From Candidatus Omnitrophota bacterium (GTDB lineage: Bacteria > Omnitrophota > Gorgyraeia > Aquiviventales > Aquiviventaceae): a DNA stretch of 5,793 nucleotides. Each line of letters begins with the position of its first letter. The first letter of the stretch is position 1. Where the stretch lies: contig JACQRA010000015.1 of assembly GCA_016206725.1 (NCBI GenBank), positions 1-5,793 on the forward strand, read 5' to 3'. Shown in pieces: positions 1 through 4,701 of the stretch. The position numbers and the translations under genes are program-made. The notes under the pieces were generated by a model. That model was not told where the DNA came from. It did not search any database and worked only from the letters and a program-made list of their open reading frames with translations.

Positions 1-2
1 CA

Positions 3-24
3 GTATACGTTCATATGGTATATT
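3..24 (+). promoter_or_regulatory. Possible promoter and autoregulatory operator of the higBA pair
   Basis: An extended -10 element is visible: TG at 16-17, one base, then TATATT at 19-24, which matches TATAAT at five of six positions. A -35 box would fall outside the window. An inverted repeat, TATAC (4-8) and GTATA (18-22) with a 9-base spacer, overlaps the -10. HigA-type antitoxins commonly repress their own operon by binding palindromes over the promoter, so this is a reasonable operator candidate. The predicted transcription start would lie only a few bases before the ATG at 36, giving a very short leader. The arms are only 5 bp and AT-rich, so chance is not excluded. Confidence 0.35.
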
Positions 25-35
25 TCATCTAGGCG

Positions 36-326
36 ATGATCTTAGGGTTTCGTGACCAGACGACGGAAGATATTTTCCATGGGAGGAGCACAAAAGCTGC
101 TCGGCGGATTCCGCAAGTTGTCTGGAGGGTGGCTCGTCGAAAGCTGGACATGGTGAATGCCGCCCATGAGTTACGCGACCTGCTCGTTCCTCCACGTAAT
201 CTCTTAGAGGCATTACATGGCAAGCTCGATGGTTTTCATAGCATCCGGATCAATGATCAGTTTCGGGTTATCTTTGTCTGGGTGAACGGGAACGCGAAAG
301 ATGTGCAAGTGACCGATTATCATTAA
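36..326 (+). CDS. higB: HigB-type toxin (RelE/ParE superfamily, plasmid-maintenance killer family)
   Basis: This 96-residue protein has the usual length and layout of the HigB/GraT killer family. It has the N-terminal MILGFRD...TEDIF pattern (residues 1-14), a central RKLDMVNAAHELRDL helix (35-49), the VPPRNLLEALHG segment (51-62), the SIRINDQFRVIFVW strand (69-82) and the terminal DYH (94-96). Family members are ribosome-dependent mRNA endonucleases that slow translation until neutralised by their antitoxin. R77 and the Y95-H96 end lie where family members carry functionally important residues; activity here is inferred. Toxin-first order with the antitoxin 15 bp downstream is typical of higBA. 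The ATG at 36 is chosen because it gives the standard N-terminus; no strong Shine-Dalgarno sequence precedes it. The gene appears intact. Confidence 0.9.
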   Translation: MILGFRDQTTEDIFHGRSTKAARRIPQVVWRVARRKLDMVNAAHELRDLLVPPRNLLEALHGKLDGFHSIRINDQFRVIFVWVNGNAKDVQVTDYH

Positions 327-329
327 CCA

Positions 330-336
330 GGGAGGA
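330..336 (+). promoter_or_regulatory. Shine-Dalgarno site of the higA antitoxin
   Basis: GGGAGGA lies 5 bases before the ATG at 342. It is far stronger than anything before the toxin gene, consistent with antitoxin being translated in excess of toxin from a shared mRNA. It also supports the start at 342. Confidence 0.65.
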
Positions 337-341
337 CACCC

Positions 342-620
342 ATGATTCCTTCGCATCGAAAACCGACGCATCCTGGTGAGATTTTGCTGCATGAATTCCT
401 GAAGCCGATTGGGCTGACGCAGATGGAACTGGCTAACCGGATGGGTGTGCCTGTGCAGCGCGTGAACACCCTGATCAACGGCAAGCGGGACATGACGGCG
501 GAGACGGCGATCCTCCTGAGTCGCGTGCTCAAGACGACGCCTGAGTTTTGGATGAATCTTCAGGATGCCTGCGATTTGTACGAAGCCAAGGCGCATCTGG
601 CGCACGCCGGCAGTCGTTAG
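342..620 (+). CDS. higA: HigA-type antitoxin, XRE-family helix-turn-helix regulator
   Basis: The 92-residue product matches the HigA family from end to end. It has an HPGEILLHEFLKP motif (10-22), an XRE-type helix-turn-helix at about 25-47 (LTQMELANRMGV, then VQRVNTLING) and the characteristic LLSRVLKTTPEFWMNLQ segment (58-74). HigA binds and neutralises HigB and, in known systems, represses the joint promoter through its helix-turn-helix. It starts 15 bp after the toxin stop behind a strong Shine-Dalgarno sequence, so the two genes are almost certainly co-transcribed. Nothing is truncated or missing. A transcription break after it is plausible because a possible promoter lies between its stop and the next gene. 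Confidence 0.93.
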   Translation: MIPSHRKPTHPGEILLHEFLKPIGLTQMELANRMGVPVQRVNTLINGKRDMTAETAILLSRVLKTTPEFWMNLQDACDLYEAKAHLAHAGSR

Positions 621-621
621 C

Positions 622-650
622 TTGCGAGGAGAAGGGAAGTTGGATACACT
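622..650 (+). promoter_or_regulatory. Possible sigma-70-type promoter before the yqeY block
   Basis: TTGCGA (622-627) and TACACT (645-650) are separated by exactly 17 bases and each matches its consensus hexamer at four of six positions. The element lies in the only gap (621-661) between the toxin-antitoxin pair and the downstream genes, so it could give them independent transcription. The leader would be only about 5-7 bases before the ATG at 662, which weakens the call. Confidence 0.3.
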
Positions 651-661
651 GGTAGGTACAG

Positions 662-1105
662 ATGGCGACGCTGAGCGAACGGTTTGAGACGGATTACAAG
701 ACCGCGATGAAGGCGGGAGACCGCGTCCGCGTGGACACCTTACGCATGGTCAAAGCGGCCCTCCAGCGTGTGGCGATCGACAAGCGCAAGGATGTCCTTG
801 ACGATGCAGACATCATTCCCGTGCTGAATCAGCAGGTGAAACAGCGACGCGAAACGCTTGAGGCGGGACAGAAGGCCGGCCGGCAAGACGTCGTGGATTC
901 GGCCAAGGCTGAGTTGGATATTCTCAGCGGCTATTTACCGAAGCAGCTCTCACCTGAGCAATTGAAGCCACTCATCGAAGAAGCCATCGCCTCGGTCGGA
1001 CCGCAGCAGGGCCCCATCATGAAGTTCGTGATGGCCAAGGCGGCTGGTGCGGCTGATGGCAAGACGGTCAATCAATTGGTCGCCGAACGGCTCAAACAAA
1101 GCTAG
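662..1105 (+). CDS. yqeY: GatB/YqeY domain-containing protein
   Basis: The full-length 147-residue YqeY-type protein is homologous to the C-terminal tail domain of GatB, the amidotransferase subunit that contacts tRNA. Visible family features are the N-terminal helical region with DTLRMVKAALQ (25-35), a charged helix with LNQQVKQRRETLEAG (55-69), the conserved YLPKQLSPEQL turn (91-101) and the C-terminal block IMKFVMAKAAGAADGKTVNQL (119-139). The exact function of free-standing YqeY is not established; a tRNA- or translation-related role is inferred from GatB. The stop is 4 bp before the ferredoxin start, implying co-transcription. In many bacteria yqeY follows rpsU and precedes dnaG/rpoD; neither neighbour is seen here, and a higBA pair occupies the upstream side. 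No strong Shine-Dalgarno sequence precedes the ATG. Confidence 0.92.
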   Translation: MATLSERFETDYKTAMKAGDRVRVDTLRMVKAALQRVAIDKRKDVLDDADIIPVLNQQVKQRRETLEAGQKAGRQDVVDSAKAELDILSGYLPKQLSPEQLKPLIEEAIASVGPQQGPIMKFVMAKAAGAADGKTVNQLVAERLKQS

Positions 1106-1109
1106 CCGC

Positions 1110-1379
1110 ATGGCCGTGACGACCGCCCAACCGAGAAAAGGCCGCCCCAAGGCGGTCATCAACCCGGATAGTTGCTCCGGGTGTGAGGTGTGCATCGCGG
1201 TCTGTCCGGTGGACTGCATCGACAAGCTGGCTGGGCCTGAGCTGCCCACCTTGAATGCCACTTGCACCATTGATCAGCCGCGCTGCATCGGCTGCTTTCT
1301 GTGTGAGAAGATTTGCCCGTGGGATGCGATTACGATGGTGCCGCCTCAAGAAGCGCCGGCGCTTGTGCCGGCTGCATAA
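1110..1379 (+). CDS. Small 2[4Fe-4S] ferredoxin
   Basis: The protein has 89 residues and two complete CxxCxxCxxxCP motifs: C22, C25, C28, C32 followed by P33, and C59, C62, C65, C69 followed by P70. By the bacterial-type pattern, the first three Cys of each motif plus the last Cys of the other ligate each of two [4Fe-4S] clusters. It has no signal peptide and should be a cytoplasmic electron carrier. Extra cysteines C36 and C52 lie between the motifs and the N-terminus is basic (PRKGRPK). The ATG at 1110 is chosen because it follows the yqeY stop by 4 bp; an in-frame ATG at 1047 would lie deep inside yqeY. The ribosome site is weak, so translation may be coupled to yqeY. Its redox partner is not in the window. 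Confidence 0.88.
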   Translation: MAVTTAQPRKGRPKAVINPDSCSGCEVCIAVCPVDCIDKLAGPELPTLNATCTIDQPRCIGCFLCEKICPWDAITMVPPQEAPALVPAA

Positions 1380-1384
1380 AGGAG
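1379..1384 (+). promoter_or_regulatory. Shine-Dalgarno site for the tRNA-binding protein gene
   Basis: AAGGAG, overlapping the last base of the ferredoxin stop codon, lies 4 bases before the ATG at 1389. It fixes the start of the next gene and supports one shared transcript. Confidence 0.6.
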
Positions 1385-1388
1385 TCTC

Positions 1389-1793
1389 ATGGCCGATCAG
1401 TCTATCACCCCGTCTTCACCTCCAGTTCCTGCGCCTGCCGCGACTGAAACGGTCACCCTGGACGACTTCAAAAAAATCCAGCTTAAGATCGCCGTCATCA
1501 TGAGCGCCGAGGTGCATCCTCAAGCGGATCGCCTCCTGGTGCTCACACTCGACATCGGTGGCGGCCAGACGCGACAGGTGGTGGCTGGCATCCGAGGCTC
1601 CTACGAGCCCTCCGCATTGGTTGGCAAACAGGTCGTCGTTGTGGCCAACCTGAAGCCCGCGACCATCCGCGGGGTCGAAAGCCAGGGGATGGTTCTGGCG
1701 ACCCACGCCCCGACAGCCGTCGGGGCAGGCGGGGAAGGGCTCGCCGTGTTGACGCCGGATCGCCCCTCACAGCCTGGCAGTCCCGTTAAGTAA
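1389..1793 (+). CDS. Stand-alone tRNA-binding OB-fold protein (MetRS beta subunit / Trbp111 type)
   Basis: The 134 residues form a single EMAP-II/Trbp111-type OB fold after a low-complexity Pro/Ala/Thr N-terminus (about 1-22). Family signatures are clear: TLDDFKKIQLKIAVI (23-37), HPQADRLLVLTLDIG (43-57), RQVVAGI (62-68), VGKQVVVVANLKPATIRG (78-95) and VESQGMVLAT (96-105). This domain is the C-terminal tRNA-binding, dimerising part of many methionyl-tRNA synthetases and also occurs as a separate subunit. The NLKP and RGVESQGM motifs match MetRS C-domains closely, so assisting a catalytic MetRS encoded elsewhere is the likely role; a general structure-specific tRNA-binding protein is the alternative. 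The tail after about residue 122 is short and Pro-rich. The gene is 9 bp after the ferredoxin and has a good ribosome site. Confidence 0.88.
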   Translation: MADQSITPSSPPVPAPAATETVTLDDFKKIQLKIAVIMSAEVHPQADRLLVLTLDIGGGQTRQVVAGIRGSYEPSALVGKQVVVVANLKPATIRGVESQGMVLATHAPTAVGAGGEGLAVLTPDRPSQPGSPVK

Positions 1794-1827
1794 GCATTCT
1801 CTAAGTCAACATCCTCATAGGCTGGCC

Positions 1828-2700
1828 GTGGCCTTGCTCGAAATCCTCTTTTTGATCGTCTTTTGGGCGTGGTTCTGCACGGCTGTGCTGTTTCTTCGCC
1901 AGACCTTCCTCCCGCGCGCACCGCTTCTTTCAGGTCCCATCCGCTGGTCTGAACAGCAAGTTCAGGCGGTGACGTTTCCGGCCACTGACGGCGTGCGATT
2001 GTCCGGCTGGAAAATCACCGTGGATCCGTCCAGACCGTGGATTATCCTGTGTCACGGCTTGGGGGCTAACCGGACTGATCTGCTCGACATTGCTTCAGGG
2101 CTAACCAACGCCCGTTACAACGTGTTCTTGTTTGATTTCAGGGCGCATGGGGAAAGCGAAGGGCGCACCACGTCGTTTGGATGGATCGAGCAGCGGGATG
2201 TGGAGGGGGCGCTGGTCTTTTTAGGAAGCCAGCCGGATGTGCCGGATCGTCCGTATGGGGTGTTCGGGGTCTCCATGGGCGGGGCGGCTGCGGTCATGGT
2301 CGCCGCCCGCGATGAGCGCCTGGGGGCTGTCGTGGTTGACAGCATCTATTCCAATCTTGAAGACTCTCTGGCGCATCATCTGCAATGGCTCTATCGGCTG
2401 CCGCGCCTTCCGTTTGGATGGTTTGTCAATACCGCCTACCGTCTGCGCTTCGGGGTCTGGCCCAGCCGAGTGGCTCCGATTGTTGCGGTTGGAAAGCTCA
2501 GTCCGCGGCCTCTTCTGATAATTCACGGAGAACAAGACCCCCGGATGCCTCTTGAGGCGGCCAAGAGACTGTTTGAGGCTGCGGGGGAGCCGAAAGACCT
2601 CTGGATTCTGCCCACCACGGATCATTCCGGCGGTTTCTACCTCAATCCTGACGCCTACCTGCGGCGCCTGACCGACTTTTTTGACGCTCATTTAGCCTAG
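1828..2700 (+). CDS. Membrane-anchored alpha/beta hydrolase
   Basis: This 290-residue serine hydrolase of the alpha/beta fold has a GTG start. Residues 3-23 form a hydrophobic N-terminal helix with little charge before it, likely a membrane anchor. The fold elements appear in order: HGLG oxyanion-type motif (76-79), the FDFRAHGES strand-turn (102-110), nucleophile elbow GVSMGG with S149 (147-152), acid D237 in GEQDPRMP (234-241) and catalytic H266 in TTDHSGG (263-269). The full Ser-Asp-His triad implies an active esterase, peptidase or thioesterase; the substrate cannot be told. It resembles the BEM46/FrsA-like 'X-Pro dipeptidyl-peptidase or esterase' group. It lies 34 bp after the tRNA-binding gene and could be the last gene of that transcript. 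Only a weak AGG precedes the GTG. Confidence 0.85.
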   Translation: MALLEILFLIVFWAWFCTAVLFLRQTFLPRAPLLSGPIRWSEQQVQAVTFPATDGVRLSGWKITVDPSRPWIILCHGLGANRTDLLDIASGLTNARYNVFLFDFRAHGESEGRTTSFGWIEQRDVEGALVFLGSQPDVPDRPYGVFGVSMGGAAAVMVAARDERLGAVVVDSIYSNLEDSLAHHLQWLYRLPRLPFGWFVNTAYRLRFGVWPSRVAPIVAVGKLSPRPLLIIHGEQDPRMPLEAAKRLFEAAGEPKDLWILPTTDHSGGFYLNPDAYLRRLTDFFDAHLA

Positions 2701-2809
2701 TTTATTCTCCTAACTACTTGGTTTATTTGGTGCTATGTTAATTTAACAGAAGATACATTATAAGACATTATTTAAGCATGGAAAAGCCACCTACGACGAG
2801 CTCAAGGGG
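2701..2809 (+). other. AT-rich spacer between convergent genes
   Basis: This gap separates the + strand hydrolase stop from the - strand Rieske stop. Bases 2701-2780 contain about 26% G+C (21 of 80), far below the genes on either side. No GC-rich stem followed by a T run is visible on either strand, so no intrinsic terminator can be called. The only clear structure is the palindrome listed separately. A + strand reading frame of 16 codons (2778-2828) is present but has no supporting features. Confidence 0.6.
2736..2748 (+). repeat. Perfect 13-base palindrome TGTTAATTTAACA
   Basis: TGTTAA and TTAACA form 6-bp arms around one central T. The element could be a regulator binding site or a cruciform-prone spot in the AT-rich convergent spacer, but there is no downstream gene start for it to control. 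A chance AT palindrome is also possible. Confidence 0.4.
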
Positions 2810-3145
2810 TTACAAACTGGATGTCTGAGGAGGTTCTGGCGGGATAATGAGAACCTTGGAGCCTTCGATTTTGACGGGATATTGCGTCAGACGGAATGCC
2901 GGGTGATCCGGAACCGATTTCCCTGTCAGGACGTCAAACGTCCAGCCATGCCAAGCGCACTTCAACTCTGTGCCTCGGAGCTTGCCGATCTTCAGCGGCT
3001 TGGCGGCGTGAGGACATCGGTCTAGGAAGGCGACGAGTTGGTGATTGACTCGGCCGATGAGGATGGCGCGTCCGTTAACCTCAAGCGCTTTGAGGCCTTC
3101 TTCAGGCAGGTCTTGAACGTCAAAGACAGGAATGTACTCAGGCAT
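2810..3145 (-). CDS. Small Rieske [2Fe-2S] protein
   Basis: The 111-residue product is a single Rieske domain. The ligands are complete: C44-P-H46 in DRCPHAAKPL and C63-A-W-H66 in CAWHGWTFD, with 16 residues between the two pairs. This is the layout of ferredoxin-type Rieske proteins, as in ring-hydroxylating dioxygenase ferredoxins and the NirD small subunit. The late VPDHPAFRLTQYPVKIEGSKVLI region (78-100) matches the family's closing strands. There is no signal peptide or membrane anchor, so it is cytoplasmic and unlike cytochrome bc Rieske subunits. It probably passes electrons to an oxygenase or reductase not in the window. It is last in the - strand operon, 9 bp after the DUF3108 stop. 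No oxygenase gene lies beside it, so its partner is unknown. Confidence 0.9.
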   Translation of the reverse strand: MPEYIPVFDVQDLPEEGLKALEVNGRAILIGRVNHQLVAFLDRCPHAAKPLKIGKLRGTELKCAWHGWTFDVLTGKSVPDHPAFRLTQYPVKIEGSKVLIIPPEPPQTSSL

Positions 3146-3154
3146 CTCGCGGTC

Positions 3155-4087
3155 TCAACGCTCAAGCGAGGTTTGATCGATCACGCCGGTCATCGGTCCC
3201 CATGGCGTGGCGATCCTGACGTACACAGGCAGGCGGCGCTCATCGGCGCTGATGTAAAACCAGATTCGCCCGCGGCGAATCAGGATTCCCTTGAAATTCG
3301 CGCTCGGCTCAATCAGGACGCACGGGAACGTTCCCCGTCGCCGCAGCTCCAAGCGCAAGGTCATCTGAGGTGTGAAGTTCACGTGGAAGATTTTCTCATC
3401 CGAGTAGATGTCGAGGCTTCTGGGTGTGGTGAGATCGAACGAGTGGGTCCGCAGCCAATAGAAGGCGCTCAGGAGATCGTGGACGTCAGGCAAGATGGGC
3501 ACTTCCTTGACAGATTGATTGAGCAAGGATCGGTACGTCGCGATGAGGCGGCCGTAGTCAAACGTCACAATTTCATCGGCGCGGTAATGGCCTTCACGCT
3601 GATATTTCTCGAATCGGAGCGGCCGAAGGCTGTCTCTCTCAAGATACGACCGCAACGTATCATGGACCGGGTAGAAGGTTGATAGGAAGTCGTTGGAATG
3701 GATCTGGGCTTCCACGGCGTACACGGAGCGGCCTTCCAGCTCCGCGAGTTCTTTTACCTCAATCCACCCATACCCGACTGGAATACCCAACCATCGACCC
3801 TGGAAACTGACACGCTCACCGACTTGAAGCTGGGTGAGGGGAGGAAGAATCGAGATTGTTTCTGAGGCGTGCTCAGTGATCTCTTCCCCGCCTGCCGTGC
3901 CAGACACGGGGCGGGCAGGCTTGTTTTGGGCGGACAACGGCGGTGCCGTCAGCAGCGCCAACGAACACGCTACGAGGAGAGCGGAGAGGGCCTTATTCCC
4001 ACGCGTAATCTTGTAGCTCCATCCCTTCGTAGGGCGAGGCGTAATCTTTCGGGAATGGAACCAAGAATGACACGGCTTCATATGCAC
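3155..4087 (-). CDS. Exported DUF3108 domain-containing protein
   Basis: The 310-residue reading frame holds a DUF3108 domain at about residues 88-305: VGERVSFQGRWLGIPVGYGWIEV (89-111) in the usual opening position, the FYPVHDTLRSYLERDSLRPLRFEK stretch (138-161), HYRADEIVTFDYGR (167-180), and a closing RRGRIWFYISADERRLPVYVRI (271-292). The domain occurs in periplasmic proteins of Gram-negative bacteria; its biochemical role is unknown. A signal-peptide core, ALSALLVACSLALL (33-46), followed by SAQ (52-54) suggests signal peptidase I cleavage; LVAC (38-41) also fits a lipobox loosely. The start is uncertain. The ATG at 4087 gives an n-region of over 30 residues and a 95-base overlap with the upstream gene. 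An ATG at 4081 or a rare ATT at 4009 would give a shorter leader, the last being the most typical signal peptide. The hydrophobic core itself lies at the very end of, and just beyond, the preceding gene. Confidence 0.82.
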   Translation of the reverse strand: MHMKPCHSWFHSRKITPRPTKGWSYKITRGNKALSALLVACSLALLTAPPLSAQNKPARPVSGTAGGEEITEHASETISILPPLTQLQVGERVSFQGRWLGIPVGYGWIEVKELAELEGRSVYAVEAQIHSNDFLSTFYPVHDTLRSYLERDSLRPLRFEKYQREGHYRADEIVTFDYGRLIATYRSLLNQSVKEVPILPDVHDLLSAFYWLRTHSFDLTTPRSLDIYSDEKIFHVNFTPQMTLRLELRRRGTFPCVLIEPSANFKGILIRRGRIWFYISADERRLPVYVRIATPWGPMTGVIDQTSLER

Positions 4088-4322
4088 CGACGGCGAATCG
4101 CGTGAACATCAGCCCGGTTCCCTTCAAGACGCCCCCGCCGATTCCTAAGAGAGGGTTGTCTTCTTGCATGCCCATCGAGAAATGTTTCGGCAGCTCGACC
4201 CAACAGGTGAGCACGTTGCTCACGCCTCGCCCCAACTTATGAATGGGGTCCTGGGCGAAGACGGGCGTTGTCGAACCCATGACGATTCCGAAGATGACCG
4301 CTGTCCAGATCATTGAGCGCAT
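3993..4322 (-). CDS. TIGR04073 family exported protein, second copy
   Basis: The 109-residue protein has a signal peptide (hydrophobic 5-17, likely cleavage after VFA at 21-23, before QDP). The mature part carries the TIGR04073 pattern: HKLGRGVSNVLTCWVELP (28-45), a glycine-rich GIGGGVLKGTGLMFTR (60-75), then YEAVSFLVPFP (81-91) and a short tail ending YAWE. NCBI describes TIGR04073 as a family found in genomes with exosortase systems; its function is not known. I recognise it by motif recall, not a search. The start at 4322 is chosen because AGGAGGT stands just upstream and the signal peptide begins there. An in-frame ATG at 4445 would lie inside the first copy and add a non-signal leader. 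It is 16 bp after the first copy. There is no PEP-CTERM tail, so it is not a sorting substrate itself. Confidence 0.8.
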   Translation of the reverse strand: MRSMIWTAVIFGIVMGSTTPVFAQDPIHKLGRGVSNVLTCWVELPKHFSMGMQEDNPLLGIGGGVLKGTGLMFTRFAVGAYEAVSFLVPFPKDYASPYEGMELQDYAWE

Positions 4323-4325
4323 GTG

Positions 4326-4332
4326 ACCTCCT
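4326..4332 (-). promoter_or_regulatory. Shine-Dalgarno site fixing the start of the second TIGR04073 gene
   Basis: AGGAGGT on the - strand lies between the first copy's stop and the ATG at 4322, with a short 3-4 base spacing. A second in-frame ATG three codons on (4313) is about 12 bases away, so either could be used. Both give the same signal peptide core and rule out the long upstream extension to 4445. Confidence 0.6.
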
Positions 4333-4338
4333 ATTCTA

Positions 4339-4701
4339 TCACGGAACCCAATCGCCGTGCGCGTAGATGAATTCCGGTTTGATGAGCGGATGAAACCCGT
4401 TGGGAAATGGAAGGAAAAAGGTGGCGATCTCAACAACGCCGGCAAGCTCTCGGATGATGACCGCCCCCACGCCTTGGATCACCCCGACGGTGGCTCCGGC
4501 CATTGACCCTTCTTGTTGAGTCACCAGGTAGGGGGCGCGGATCAATTCGAGAGGAGCCGTCACCACATTGCATGCCCCGCGTCCCAGTTTCCTCGTTGAT
4601 CCCTCGAGATATCCATTAACACCTTCACCGGCCTCCGTCTTCATGGCAAGGAGTAGCATCCCAACAGCCACTGTGACGCCGATGGCTCTTCCCCGCTTCA
4701 T
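4339..4701 (-). CDS. TIGR04073 family exported protein, first copy
   Basis: The 120-residue protein starts with a basic MKRGR and a hydrophobic stretch (7-19), a likely signal peptide ending near TEAG (22-25). The mature region shows the same pattern as its neighbour: RKLGRGACNVVTAPLELI (37-54), GATVGVIQGVGAVIIRELAG (69-88), then EIATFFLPFPNG (91-102). It ends YAHGDWVP. Shared positions between the two copies include KLGRG, N-V-x-T, the Glu-Leu pair, G-V-x-x-G-x-G, a following Arg, Glu, and PFP; the rest differ, so this is an old duplication. Its ATG overlaps the upstream protease stop as ATGA, and a run of seven G just upstream supplies a purine-rich ribosome site. The function is unknown; the exosortase-associated label comes from the family description. 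Confidence 0.8.
   Translation of the reverse strand: MKRGRAIGVTVAVGMLLLAMKTEAGEGVNGYLEGSTRKLGRGACNVVTAPLELIRAPYLVTQQEGSMAGATVGVIQGVGAVIIRELAGVVEIATFFLPFPNGFHPLIKPEFIYAHGDWVP

Noticed and set aside
2778..2828. Short + strand frame of 16 codons in the AT-rich spacer
   Set aside because: It has no ribosome binding site, overlaps the Rieske gene end and shows no distinctive peptide feature.
3038..3682. A 214-codon open frame on the + strand
   Set aside because: It lies antisense to the Rieske and DUF3108 genes, both of which have clear family motifs. Its translation shows no recognisable domain.
3886..3930. GC-rich hairpin (GCCTG and CCGTG, loop CCAGA, CACGG and CAGGC with a 6-base bulge) followed by TTGTTTT on the + strand, resembling a terminator
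   Set aside because: It lies inside the DUF3108 coding region on the opposite strand, no + strand gene ends there, and the stem has a large bulge. Coding constraint in the linker after the signal peptide is a simpler explanation.
4323..4445. N-terminal extension of the second TIGR04073 protein to an ATG at 4445
   Set aside because: The extension overlaps the first copy, has no family similarity and would bury the signal peptide. A strong ribosome site marks the start at 4322.
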